Origin: Anaeromassilibacillus sp001305115
Lineage (GTDB): Bacteria > Bacillota > Clostridia > Oscillospirales > Acutalibacteraceae
Length of the DNA: 64,000 bases
Reading direction: 5' to 3'
Assembly: GCA_042854365.1 (NCBI GenBank)
Contig: AP031437.1
Coordinates: 1,054,001-1,118,000 of the forward strand
A program made the translations under genes and the position numbers. The stretch's first letter is position 1, and every line of letters starts with the position of its first letter. This document shows, piece after piece, positions 26,223 through 34,494 of this stretch. The notes under the pieces were generated by a model. It was not told the origin of the DNA, ran no database searches, and saw nothing but the letters and a program-made list of their open reading frames with translations.

Positions 26223-26558
26223 ATGGGTGTCAGGCTGATTTTAAAGGATGGATGTCTTACGGCTTTGCTCAGCGGAGAGATCGACCACCATGTTGCGAGA
26301 GAATTGCGGGAGGAGATCGATGAAACGGCGATGCGAACACAGCCAAAACAATTAAAACTGGATTTTTCCGGCGTGCAGTTTATGGACAGCTCTGGAATCG
26401 GGTTGATTATGGGGCGCTATAAACTTATTCAGACTTGGGGTGGCGGCGTGACAATTGCCAATTTACCGCCAAAACTGGAAAAAATCGTATCCCTATCAGG
26501 CCTGCGGGATCTCTGTACCATTGTAAAGGAGGTGAAGGAAGTTGAAGGCGAAGAATGA
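26223..26558 (+). CDS. spoIIAA: Anti-sigma F factor antagonist SpoIIAA
   Basis: STAS-domain protein of 111 residues. When dephosphorylated in the forespore it binds SpoIIAB and frees sigma F. The phosphorylated serine lies in the conserved MDSSGIGLIMGRY stretch (Ser56/Ser57). AGGAGG at 26211-26216 sets the start; an ATG 15 codons earlier has no ribosome site. It is the first gene of the classic spoIIA operon. No convincing sigma-H promoter or Spo0A box was recognised in the short upstream region. Confidence 0.95.
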   Translation: MGVRLILKDGCLTALLSGEIDHHVARELREEIDETAMRTQPKQLKLDFSGVQFMDSSGIGLIMGRYKLIQTWGGGVTIANLPPKLEKIVSLSGLRDLCTIVKEVKEVEGEE

Positions 26559-26985
26559 GATGCGCATTTCATTCCCCAGCAGCTCCAATAATGAAGCATT
26601 TGGGCGGGCTGTGGTGGCAGCTTTTGCTGCACAGTTGGACCCGACCATCGATGAGTTGAGCGATATTAAGACGGCCGTCTCAGAGGCAGTGACAAATTGT
26701 ATTGTACATGCCTACCGGGATACGATCGGTATGATTTACATAAATGCCAAATATGACGACCGAGGAACTTTACAGATTAAAATTCGCGACAAGGGATGTG
26801 GCATTGAGGACGTGGAGCAGGCCATGCAACCCCTCTTCACAACGGCGGGGGAAGAACGCGCAGGATTGGGTTTTGCAGTCATGGAAAGTTTTATGGACAA
26901 GCTTCGTGTGACTTCAAAACCAGGGCATGGCACCACCGTCACGATGCAAAAAAACCTTGCGCGGCGTGTGATGAAGAATGGATAG
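26542..26985 (+). CDS. spoIIAB: Anti-sigma F factor SpoIIAB (serine kinase)
   Basis: GHKL-type ATPase/kinase of 147 residues that holds sigma F inactive and phosphorylates SpoIIAA. The N box is AVSEAVTNCIVHAY, the G1 box is DKGCGIED and the G2 region is GLGFAVME. The start is TTG 26542, preceded by AAGGAGGTG at 26526-26534. It overlaps the end of spoIIAA by 17 nt, implying coupled translation. ATG 26560 is the alternative start. Confidence 0.95.
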   Translation: MKAKNEMRISFPSSSNNEAFGRAVVAAFAAQLDPTIDELSDIKTAVSEAVTNCIVHAYRDTIGMIYINAKYDDRGTLQIKIRDKGCGIEDVEQAMQPLFTTAGEERAGLGFAVMESFMDKLRVTSKPGHGTTVTMQKNLARRVMKNG

Positions 26986-27628
26986 GGATCAACAGGTACA
27001 GGAGAATATCGGCTTAGTACATGCCTGCGCCAAGCGATTCAAGGGGCGCGGGATTGAATACGACGACCTCTTTCAAGCGGGATGCTTAGGATTGGTAAAG
27101 GCGGTCGATCACTTTGATGAAAGCCGCGGACTCAAATTTTCCACCTATGCTGTTCCGGTGATTTTGGGAGAGATGCGCCGCCTGTTTCGTGACGGAGGAG
27201 CAGTTAAAGTGGGACGTTCCCTCAAGGAGCTGTCGATTCGCGCTTCCCGAAAGGCCGCCGATTTTGCGGACAAGGAAGGGAGATCTCCAACCGTTGGGGA
27301 ACTTGCCAAACTTCTGGGAGTGGAACCGGCGGAAGCTGCACAGGCGCTTGGAGCAGCGCAGATGCCACTTTCTTTGACTGCATCTGAGGAAGAGGGTGGC
27401 GGACAAATCGATGTCAGCATTGATGGGGAGGATGAGAAGATTGCAGAGCTTCTTTCCCTAAAACAAGTGGTAAAAGAGCTGCCGCAAAGGGACCAGAATA
27501 TTATCTATTTTCGCTACTACAAGCATCGTACCCAGACCGAGACTGCGCAGGCCCTTGGTATGACACAGGTGCAAGTATCCAGAAGGGAGAAAGTGATTCT
27601 ACAGGAGCTTCGACGAAAGCTGGTTTAA
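26978..27628 (+). CDS. sigF: Forespore sigma factor SigF (SpoIIAC)
   Basis: RNA polymerase sigma factor that starts forespore-specific transcription, 216 residues. It is shorter than Bacillus subtilis SigF (255) because the N-terminus is brief. Region 2 has YDDLFQAGCLGLVKAV and FSTYAVPVILGEMRR, region 3 spans about 85-145, and region 4 holds the helix-turn-helix TETAQALGMTQVQVSRRE. It overlaps spoIIAB by 8 nt. With its two regulators, this is direct evidence that the organism has the sporulation pathway. Confidence 0.95.
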   Translation: MDRDQQVQENIGLVHACAKRFKGRGIEYDDLFQAGCLGLVKAVDHFDESRGLKFSTYAVPVILGEMRRLFRDGGAVKVGRSLKELSIRASRKAADFADKEGRSPTVGELAKLLGVEPAEAAQALGAAQMPLSLTASEEEGGGQIDVSIDGEDEKIAELLSLKQVVKELPQRDQNIIYFRYYKHRTQTETAQALGMTQVQVSRREKVILQELRRKLV

Positions 27629-27696
27629 ATAAGAAGCATTCGAAAAAGACAGGATTTTATTTGGGTCTTACAGCGTAGAAGTAGTGAAATATCAAG

Positions 27697-27733
27697 AAAA
27701 ATGGTGACACGCCAAAGCGTGCCACCATTTTTT
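27697..27733. terminator. Bidirectional terminator between sigF and the van operon
   Basis: AAAAATGGTGACACGC pairs imperfectly with GCGTGCCACCATTTTT. It is flanked by A and T runs and serves both converging operons. Confidence 0.8.
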
Positions 27734-27736
27734 GGT

Positions 27737-28858
27737 TTATTCCCTTTCGAAGCGGTCCAAACGATTTCCCAATCGACTCAGGATTTCGTTGGAGATAGTC
27801 CCGACCTGGCCGGCAACTTCACAAACGGTAATCTGTTGCCCACCGGAATGGCCGATCAGCACGGCTTCATCGCCGGGAGAAACGGACGGGATCGCGGATA
27901 CATCCACCGAGAGTTGATCCATACAGATACGCCCAATGATGGGAGCTTTTTTCCCATGAATCAGCACATACCGTTGCTGTAGGCTATTGCGCGGAACTCC
28001 GTCTGCATAGCCGATGGATATGATAGCGATTTTGCGGTCGGTGGAACAGGAAAACGTTCGCCCATAACCGAGTGTCTCACCCGCATAGAGTATTTTTACG
28101 CATGAAACCCTTGCTTTAAGGGTTAAAACTGGTTTTAAGCGAGGATGTACCTGGATGCGGTCGTTAGGGTGGCTTAAAGCCCCATAGAGTGCGATGCCAA
28201 TCCGCGCGTAGTCAAAGGACAGCGTGGGGTAGTTCAGTACTCCGTAGCTGCCTTGGATATGTGTTTTGAAGGGCGGGAACCCTTTTTGGCGCAGTGCTTT
28301 TGCCACCGTTTGAAAGCGTTCGAGCTGTGTTAAAGTAAAGAGCCGGTCCTCCGGTGTACTCCCATCGGATACACAGAAATGGGAAAACAGGCCGGTAATC
28401 TTGAGATGTGGAAGCTTCCAAATCGAAAGAATATCATCCAACGCATCGCTGCGTTCTCCCAACCGCCGCATTCCGGTATCGATGCCGACATGGACAGAAA
28501 GTGTTTTTCCATACGCACTCAGGATCTGCGCATACGTGTGATCTATGACGGTTTGAACCAGATTGTAGTGAGAAAGCTCTGCAAATAGGGAAGGATGGGT
28601 ATATCCAAGGACGAGGATTTGTCCGGTTATTCCAGATTGGCGAAGTGCAATACCCTCCTGAACAGTGGCGACACAAAAATCGGAAATGCCCAAATCTTGT
28701 AGGGCTTTTCCAATCAAAACTGCCCCGTGCCCATAGGCATTTGCTTTTACGACAGCCATGATTTTCGTATGGCCAGGAAGGATTCCCTGCAGTTCACGGA
28801 CATTGTGAGATAAATTTGCCCGGCTTAACTCGATCCAGGCCCTTCCCGTTTGGCACAT
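27737..28858 (-). CDS. vanTr: Racemase subunit of a split VanT-type serine/alanine racemase (VanTr)
   Basis: PLP-dependent racemase of 373 residues expected to supply D-serine (or D-alanine) for the ligase encoded upstream. Lys38 in AVVKANAYGHG forms the Schiff base, and GYGRTF and ICMDQLSVDV are typical of Alr-fold enzymes. The first residues (TGRAWIELSRANLSHNV) match the point where racemase domains begin in fused VanT proteins. GGAAGGAG lies 9 nt before the ATG, and the gene overlaps the membrane gene by 34 nt in another frame. It is the last gene of the vanG-like operon. A housekeeping alanine racemase is possible by sequence alone, but the context favours VanT. Confidence 0.8.
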   Translation of the reverse strand: MCQTGRAWIELSRANLSHNVRELQGILPGHTKIMAVVKANAYGHGAVLIGKALQDLGISDFCVATVQEGIALRQSGITGQILVLGYTHPSLFAELSHYNLVQTVIDHTYAQILSAYGKTLSVHVGIDTGMRRLGERSDALDDILSIWKLPHLKITGLFSHFCVSDGSTPEDRLFTLTQLERFQTVAKALRQKGFPPFKTHIQGSYGVLNYPTLSFDYARIGIALYGALSHPNDRIQVHPRLKPVLTLKARVSCVKILYAGETLGYGRTFSCSTDRKIAIISIGYADGVPRNSLQQRYVLIHGKKAPIIGRICMDQLSVDVSAIPSVSPGDEAVLIGHSGGQQITVCEVAGQVGTISNEILSRLGNRLDRFERE

Positions 28859-29859
28859 TTTACGTTTCTCCTTCCCAGATAAAATAGAATTCCAGCACTG
28901 CACGCCGTTGAGAGGAAGCAGACGCTTCCGTAAAGGATCATAGAATTATCGACAAATATTTGAGTAAGGCCTGTAAATTTGGCAAGTCCACGGACGAGGA
29001 CGATCACGGCAGGATGAACCAAATACAAAAGGGTGGACGTTTTCCGGAGATAATATGGAGCTTGTCCCCGCACTTGCAATAGCATTTGAAACAGGAAGTA
29101 CATGACCAGCGGCAAAGAGAGGTACATGCTGTTGTGGCGCTGTAAATGCAGGAAATCGGTCCAAAACCCTTCCAATAACAAGATAGGGACAAAAATAGCC
29201 AGTCCCCACTTGCATGCAAATTTGGAACAGCGGTTTTGCGGAGTAGCGATCGCCAAACCGAGAAACAGAAAGATGGGCGTAAAAAAGAACCCATTCCGGG
29301 TATAGCTGCTAAAGGAAAAAAGAACATCATAGAATTCCTTAAGAAAAGGGACGGATGAAATCAAACCGTAGTAGCTATCGCCCGCTAATCCGACTATATA
29401 GGCAGCCACACTATAGATGCAGGCCGCACGCATGGAGATTCGTACCAGAAGGACGACGATCCAACATCCAATTATGGCCGCAGGAAAGTACCAAAGATGA
29501 TAAAAGGTTCCGTCGAAGCATAGGGCCTTTAGGAATTCTTTAACATTGTGAGGGAGATTTCCGGCATACCAGCTAATTGGCAAATAAAGAATGGTGGCGG
29601 TAAGATAGAGCCATAGATTGTGCTTAAGATATGAAGAAAAACGGTTTGTTTTGCGCAAGCCACTTTGTATATAAGGGCCTAGGACAAAAAAGCCAGTGGT
29701 CATCAAAAAGAAAGGAACGGCTATTCGGAAAAGGCTGTAGGTGAGGAGAACATCCAGAGTAGGGTTCCAAACAGCAAAGGGGGCGATATGGATGGCAACG
29801 ACCATCCATGCGGCAAGGATGCGAAAATAGTCGATCCCAGCATAATTTTTATTCTGCAT
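28825..29859 (-). CDS. vanTm: Membrane (acyltransferase-3-like) subunit of a split VanT (VanTm)
   Basis: Polytopic membrane protein of 344 residues with about ten hydrophobic segments. It opens with AGIDYFRILAAWMVVAIH and continues with FRIAVPFFLMTTGFF, as in the membrane half of VanT of the vanC/E/G group, which is thought to import L-serine for the racemase. Together with the downstream gene it adds up to about 717 residues, close to the length of a fused VanTG. It overlaps vanXY by 11 nt and vanTr by 34 nt. A stand-alone acyltransferase is the alternative, but the gene order is that of van operons. Confidence 0.78.
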   Translation of the reverse strand: MQNKNYAGIDYFRILAAWMVVAIHIAPFAVWNPTLDVLLTYSLFRIAVPFFLMTTGFFVLGPYIQSGLRKTNRFSSYLKHNLWLYLTATILYLPISWYAGNLPHNVKEFLKALCFDGTFYHLWYFPAAIIGCWIVVLLVRISMRAACIYSVAAYIVGLAGDSYYGLISSVPFLKEFYDVLFSFSSYTRNGFFFTPIFLFLGLAIATPQNRCSKFACKWGLAIFVPILLLEGFWTDFLHLQRHNSMYLSLPLVMYFLFQMLLQVRGQAPYYLRKTSTLLYLVHPAVIVLVRGLAKFTGLTQIFVDNSMILYGSVCFLSTACSAGILFYLGRRNVKCAKREGPGSS

Positions 29860-30619
29860 AAGCTGGCCCCCAGAGCATTAAGACGATGCCGCCCTCGTTT
29901 GTACCAGAGACCGAATCGTTTATTTCCTCCGAGAGCTCGATCTGCTTGGCTTCTTCACGTTCCAACGGCAGGTAAAATAGAGAGTAAGTGATCCCATGAA
30001 TACATACATGAAAGGGATGCTGGGGGTTGGTCGTTTCTTTCAAAAAACGGATGTATTCCTCCAAGACCATCCCTTTTTTCGAGAGAATCTCAGCGTGTGG
30101 CACTCCAACATATCGAAAATGCCAAGGCTCTTCGGCAATACCTGTAACGCTCTCTTTTCCTCGCAAGTATCGTTCAATCCACCCATAGCGTGGGGCTATT
30201 TCTCGAAACTGCTGGAATATGCCGGTTCGCGGGAAATCTGGACAAATAAAGTCAATTTCCGATTTTTGTTCGGCTAGATCGATGGCTAGACCTGTTTGAT
30301 GCTCGCTGTGGCCGGGAATAGCAACAAATTGTCTTGCAAAAGGGAGCCCTTTCTCTGCAATTGCATCCTCCCAGATGTGTTGCTGTTCGTCCTGTGTACG
30401 ATACCCACTGACAGCGGCAAATTGCGTGTCACAGTGCAAATGGCGAAACACTTGTTGCAGGGATTCAGCAGCCTTAGCTTGTAAAAGAATTTTGGACTGA
30501 CCGGGGATTGCCGGAACCAAGCCTTGTATATCAGTAACGTGTGGCAGTGGATGATTGGGGGTGACTAGGAGCAAATCTCCACGGAAGCTATCCTCATATT
30601 GTATAAGAATGGATCTCAT
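29849..30619 (-). CDS. vanXY: D,D-dipeptidase/carboxypeptidase, VanXY type
   Basis: Zinc peptidase of 256 residues that should destroy D-Ala-D-Ala and D-Ala-ended pentapeptide precursors so that D-Ala-D-Ser precursors prevail. The M15 core is complete: Arg74 in SGYR, zinc ligands His107 and Asp114 in SEHQTGLAIDL, Glu164 and the third zinc ligand His167 in EEPWHFRYVG. There is no signal peptide, as expected for cytoplasmic VanXY and unlike VanY. The chosen ATG at 30619 overlaps the vanG stop as ATGA and has GGGGGA upstream; ATG 30625 would add two residues. Confidence 0.87.
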   Translation of the reverse strand: MRSILIQYEDSFRGDLLLVTPNHPLPHVTDIQGLVPAIPGQSKILLQAKAAESLQQVFRHLHCDTQFAAVSGYRTQDEQQHIWEDAIAEKGLPFARQFVAIPGHSEHQTGLAIDLAEQKSEIDFICPDFPRTGIFQQFREIAPRYGWIERYLRGKESVTGIAEEPWHFRYVGVPHAEILSKKGMVLEEYIRFLKETTNPQHPFHVCIHGITYSLFYLPLEREEAKQIELSEEINDSVSGTNEGGIVLMLWGPAYAE

Positions 30620-31764
30620 ATGCATTCCCCCATTTTCAACAACTGGTGGATTACTTCGGAAAATGTCCACCCGGCAGCTTTTAACATGTTGGGATACCGG
30701 CTGTGTGGAGTGAATCCGGGGATGGTATTGACTTCATTAAACACGATTTTCCCCTCCGGAGTCAGGAACAGGTCAACTCGTGCAAATCCTTTGCAACCCA
30801 AAATCGTATAGATTTGTTTGGCTGTCTCTTGAATTTCTTTTGCTTTTTTGTCTGAAATACGGGCAGGAACATGGATTTTTGCGGTTTCTAGGGTGTATTT
30901 TTCAGTATAATCGAAGAATCCCTGCGATAGTTCGATTTCATCGACAGCCCCAATGGTCAGTGGATTTGTCCCCAGGATGGCGCATCCCACTTCGAAGCCG
31001 GGAATCGTTTCCTCCAAAAGAACATGGGAGTCGTGAACAAAAGCGCGCTCGATGGCGGGAAGTAGCTCCTGTTCAGTCAATACTTTTGTGATTCCGAAAG
31101 AGGAACCGGATCGCACTGGTTTTACAAAGATGGGATAACCGAGCGTTTGTATATCATGCATCAACTGTTCTTTATCAAAGGCAGGCTGGATTAAGATGGA
31201 CTTAGGAGTCGCAATCCCTTCTGCTGCAATCAAACGGTGGGCCAGCTCCTTATTCATACAGAGCGCGGAGCTCAGAAGGTCACATCCGATGATTGGAATT
31301 CCGGCCAGTTCCAAAAGGCCCTGGACCGTTCCATCTTCTCCGTTTTTTCCATGAAGAATGGGAAGGGCAGCGTCAAATGAGATTGAGCGTACAGAATGGT
31401 CTTTCACATATTGAACTCCGTGGATGGAACGATCTGTGGTTGGAAATACCGGTACACAAAATTCCTCGACACACCATTCGCCGTGTAGAATGCGCTCCGG
31501 ATTGCCCCGATACCAATACCATTGGCCGGTTTGGGGATGGAGGCCGATCAGAAACACGGAATAACGTGAAGTGTCGATCTGCAAGAATACAGAGTAAGCG
31601 GATTGTAGAGAGACATGATATTCGGTAGAACATCCACCGAATAGAAGGGCAATGGTGGCTCGACTGCCGGAAAGGTTCTGTGAGGGTGTATGTGAATGAA
31701 ACTGCCCAAAGGAATCCGGAAACTGGTTAGAGGGATTCTCTTCTATCGTTTGATTTCGATTCAT
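30616..31764 (-). CDS. vanG: D-alanine-D-serine ligase, VanG type
   Basis: ATP-grasp ligase of 382 residues. The core starts with IALLFGGCSTEYHVSLQSAYSV. It has the VanG/VanE-type omega-loop motif EKYTL (288-292) and ends with FNEVNTIPGFTPHSRYP. Serine-type ligases carry EKY here, whereas lactate types such as VanA have EKG, so D-Ala-D-Ser is the expected product. The N-terminus carries about 35 extra polar residues. ATG 31764 is chosen from the GGAAGGAG site 9 nt upstream; ATG 31770 is possible. It is the first gene of vanG-vanXY-vanTm-vanTr. No VanR/VanS genes lie nearby, and whether it confers resistance cannot be told from sequence. Confidence 0.87.
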   Translation of the reverse strand: MNRNQTIEENPSNQFPDSFGQFHSHTPSQNLSGSRATIALLFGGCSTEYHVSLQSAYSVFLQIDTSRYSVFLIGLHPQTGQWYWYRGNPERILHGEWCVEEFCVPVFPTTDRSIHGVQYVKDHSVRSISFDAALPILHGKNGEDGTVQGLLELAGIPIIGCDLLSSALCMNKELAHRLIAAEGIATPKSILIQPAFDKEQLMHDIQTLGYPIFVKPVRSGSSFGITKVLTEQELLPAIERAFVHDSHVLLEETIPGFEVGCAILGTNPLTIGAVDEIELSQGFFDYTEKYTLETAKIHVPARISDKKAKEIQETAKQIYTILGCKGFARVDLFLTPEGKIVFNEVNTIPGFTPHSRYPNMLKAAGWTFSEVIHQLLKMGECI

Positions 31765-31824
31765 TTTCATTTTCTCCTTCCTGAAAGACATGAAAACGGG
31801 AACTACCTTTTTGTAAGGCCATAC

Positions 31825-31853
31825 GCTATAGAGGCTCGTTGTTTTTGTGACAA
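31825..31853 (-). promoter_or_regulatory. Candidate promoter of the vanG-like operon
   Basis: Leftward TTGTCA (31853-31848), a 17-bp spacer and TATAGC (31830-31825). The -10 box is imperfect, which would suit a weak or activated promoter. No VanR-type repeat was recognised. Confidence 0.45.
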
Positions 31854-31857
31854 AATA

Positions 31858-31906
31858 AAAGATCGTTGCCGTTCAGGTTTTATTCTACCGAACAGCAGCG
31901 ATCTTT
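31858..31906. terminator. Terminator between the GNAT gene and vanG
   Basis: A 17-bp hairpin with one mismatch, AAAGATCG at the base, has T runs on both strands. It ends the GNAT transcript and insulates the vanG operon, so the two are not cotranscribed. Confidence 0.75.
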
Positions 31907-31976
31907 GTTTTACAATTCACGTTTCAACTTCTTAAGAAACCAAAAAGAACATATTAAGATTTTCTGAAGATGGTTT

Positions 31977-32507
31977 TCATAAATAAAGGTTCATCCATTT
32001 TGCATCAGCAAAACGACCATCATCGTAGTGAAAAAAGCGGGGATAGCAACCTACTTCTTGAAATCCGTACCGCCGATACAGACGAATGGCGCGTTCGTTC
32101 TCTGCATGGACCGTTAAGCCGATGACTTGGATCTGTTTAGAATCCCGCGCAAACTGTATAAGTTGTTCCATTAAGATCTGAGCGATGCCTGAACCCCAAT
32201 CCTTTTTTCGCACAGAGATCGAGAGTTCGCTTGTGTGTGATATGCGCGGTGCATTTTGTGCGGTAAGGTCGCCCATAGCAGCTAATTCTCCATCGACTCG
32301 AACAATCCATAAACTCTGGTTAGGGGCCTGAAAGTGTTCAATATATTTTTCCTCTTCAACGATGGATATTGGAAATCCATCTTTACCAAAGGTCAGAAAC
32401 TCACTTTCTCCGCCAATGCAATTGAGATATTCGATGATATCCTTTGCATCGGAGGGAATTGCTTGGCGCAATTCAGCAGTTCTTCCATCTTTCAATAGAA
32501 CAGTCAT
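31977..32507 (-). CDS. GNAT-family N-acetyltransferase
   Basis: Acetyl-CoA-dependent N-acetyltransferase of 176 residues, RimI/RimJ-like. The acetyl-CoA loop is seen as VRKKDWGSGIAQILM, and the C-terminal part contains VHAENERAIRLYRRYGF, a strong family signature. The substrate is unknown. AGGAGG lies just before the ATG. A single gene with a terminator of its own; it lies upstream of vanG by position only. Confidence 0.88.
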   Translation of the reverse strand: MTVLLKDGRTAELRQAIPSDAKDIIEYLNCIGGESEFLTFGKDGFPISIVEEEKYIEHFQAPNQSLWIVRVDGELAAMGDLTAQNAPRISHTSELSISVRKKDWGSGIAQILMEQLIQFARDSKQIQVIGLTVHAENERAIRLYRRYGFQEVGCYPRFFHYDDGRFADAKWMNLYL

Positions 32508-32565
32508 TTGATACCTCCTAAAGTCTCTCTATTTAGTAAGATTCCATATGTATAATAATAGAATA

Positions 32566-32595
32566 AGAATAACCTCTATCATATACGCTTGTCAA
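32566..32595 (-). promoter_or_regulatory. Candidate promoter of the GNAT gene
   Basis: Leftward TTGACA (32595-32590), an 18-bp spacer and TATTCT (32571-32566). Confidence 0.45.
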
Positions 32596-32680
32596 TTCAA
32601 AAGGAATTCGTATGGGTGCGGGCGGTTCTTGTGGCTTCAGCCAACAATGAAATATCGCCTATTTTGAATTCTAAAAAATG

Positions 32681-32709
32681 TTGAAAATATATTTTAAATA
32701 CGCTATACT
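32681..32709 (+). promoter_or_regulatory. Promoter of the flavodoxin gene
   Basis: TTGAAA (32681-32686), a 17-bp spacer and TATACT (32704-32709), 59 nt before the start codon. Confidence 0.65.
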
Positions 32710-32768
32710 GCATGCAGAAGAAGTCTTTAAACAACTATGACAAATAAACATGAAATGGGGGAATCAAA

Positions 32769-33248
32769 ATGAGCAATGTATTAGTCGCGTTTTTTTCAGC
32801 TAGTGGTGAGACAGCCCGTTTGGCAAAGACCTTAGCCGATACTGTAAAAGGGGATCTATATGAAATTCAGCCAGGAGTACCCTATTCATCTGCTGATCTG
32901 AATTGGAATAATCAAGCAAGCCGCAGCAGTGTGGAAATGAACGATAAAACCGCTCGGCCGGTCATTAAAAATCGCGTGGAGGATATGACCTCGTACGATG
33001 TCATTTTTATTGGATTCCCTATCTGGTGGTATGAAGCGCCGCGCATCATACATACTTTTCTGGAAAGCTATGATTTTTCAGAGAAAACTGTGGTCCCATT
33101 TGCCACTTCAGGTGGCAGCGGAATGGGAGAGACGGACCATATCCTGAAACAAACTTGTCCAATGGCCCGCTGGTTGCCGGGAAAACGATTCAGCAGTAGA
33201 GCAAATACGGAAGAAATTTCGGCTTGGGTCAAAGGCTTAAAAATGTAG
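32769..33248 (+). CDS. Flavodoxin
   Basis: Small FMN electron-transfer protein of 159 residues. The phosphate loop FSASGETARLA is at about 9-19, the WWYEAP segment at about 89-94 stacks on the flavin, and ATSGGSGMG follows. It resembles the flavodoxin_4 group common in gut Firmicutes, often found near oxidoreductases. The aldo/keto reductase gene 115 nt downstream may be a partner. The start follows a GGGGGA site. Confidence 0.88.
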   Translation: MSNVLVAFFSASGETARLAKTLADTVKGDLYEIQPGVPYSSADLNWNNQASRSSVEMNDKTARPVIKNRVEDMTSYDVIFIGFPIWWYEAPRIIHTFLESYDFSEKTVVPFATSGGSGMGETDHILKQTCPMARWLPGKRFSSRANTEEISAWVKGLKM

Positions 33249-33363
33249 CAAGACAGGATGAAATCAAATCAACATAGAAAGAATATGGAAGTTGTATAGA
33301 CAAAGAGGGATTCACTGTATTTGTATGGACGAATGGATTGGAATCATCTAAGGAGGAATTCCT

Positions 33364-34494
33364 ATGTCTTATCTAGGGGAAGAAATCAAAAAATTGGGAT
33401 TTGGTTTGATGCGTTTACCTCAGAAAGCTGGACGTATCGACATAGAGCAAACAAAAACAATGGTTGACCTATTTCTGGAGGCAGGTTTTACATACTTCGA
33501 TACGGCTTGGGCCTATGCGGGCAGTGAAGATGCGATTCGTCAGGCGCTAGTCGAGCGTTATCCGCGGGAATCCTTCCAGCTCGCAACTAAAAATGCCGCT
33601 TGGATCAACTGCAAAACGCGGGAAGAGGCAATCGCTCAGTTTGATGTTTCTCTTAAGCAGACAGGGGCAGGATATTTTGATTTTTATCTGCTTCATAACC
33701 TTGGAGAGGGGCGGACGCACTTTTTTAATAACTTTGACATGTGGAGCTTTGTACAAGAAAAGAAGAAGGAAGGTCTCATCAAACATGCCGGTTTTTCTTT
33801 CCACTCCACACCGGAAGAGTTGGATGAATTGCTGACAAAGCATCCGGAAATGGAGTTTGTTCAACTGCAAATTAACTATGCAGACTGGGAATATCCAGCT
33901 GTGCAATCCCGTCGATGCTATGAAGTGGCAAGAAAACATGATAAGCCAGTGATTATCATGGAGCCGGTTAAGGGAGGTATGTTGGCGAATCCGCCCGTAC
34001 CTGTTCAGAGAATTCTCAAGGGCGCAGAGCCAGATCAGTCCTTTGCTTCTTGGGCAATCCGGTTTGCAGCCGATCTGGAGGGAGTGATTACGGTTCTTTC
34101 CGGTATGAGCAATGTAGAACAAATGCAGGACAACCTATCTTATATGAAGAATTTTACAGGCCTTACAGCGGCAGAACAGAAAACGCTCAGAGCAGCTCAG
34201 GAAGCGCTTAGTCATATTTCGTTAATTCCCTGTACATCCTGCAACTATTGTGCAAAAGTCTGCCCCAATAATATAGGAATTTCTGGAACCTTTACAGCGA
34301 TGAATTATCTAACCCTTTATCGAGATCAGGCAGCAGCAGCTCATCAGGAGGCATGGCTGGTGGGGGGCCATGGGAAGAACAAGGCGAATGCATGTATCCA
34401 TTGTGGAAAATGTGAAGAGGTGTGTCCACAGCATATTTCCATCCGCACAGAGCTGAAAAAAGCGACGGAAATGTTGGGGATTGGCATTGAGTAG
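33364..34494 (+). CDS. Aldo/keto reductase with two C-terminal [4Fe-4S] ferredoxin motifs
   Basis: Oxidoreductase of 376 residues. Residues 1-280 form the AKR barrel with catalytic Asp46, Tyr51 and Lys76, and the histidine in YLLHNLG. The tail carries iron-sulfur cysteines in CTSCNYCAKVCP and CIHCGKCEEVCP, an arrangement found in many anaerobes where electrons may come from ferredoxin or flavodoxin. The substrate is unknown. TAAGGAGGAA lies 8 nt before the start. It probably shares a transcript with the flavodoxin gene. Confidence 0.9.
   Translation: MSYLGEEIKKLGFGLMRLPQKAGRIDIEQTKTMVDLFLEAGFTYFDTAWAYAGSEDAIRQALVERYPRESFQLATKNAAWINCKTREEAIAQFDVSLKQTGAGYFDFYLLHNLGEGRTHFFNNFDMWSFVQEKKKEGLIKHAGFSFHSTPEELDELLTKHPEMEFVQLQINYADWEYPAVQSRRCYEVARKHDKPVIIMEPVKGGMLANPPVPVQRILKGAEPDQSFASWAIRFAADLEGVITVLSGMSNVEQMQDNLSYMKNFTGLTAAEQKTLRAAQEALSHISLIPCTSCNYCAKVCPNNIGISGTFTAMNYLTLYRDQAAAAHQEAWLVGGHGKNKANACIHCGKCEEVCPQHISIRTELKKATEMLGIGIE

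Noticed and set aside
31765..32768. vanR/vanS-type genes upstream of the vanG-like gene
   Set aside because: The neighbour is a GNAT acetyltransferase with its own terminator; no receiver or kinase domain is encoded between 31.8 and 39 kb.
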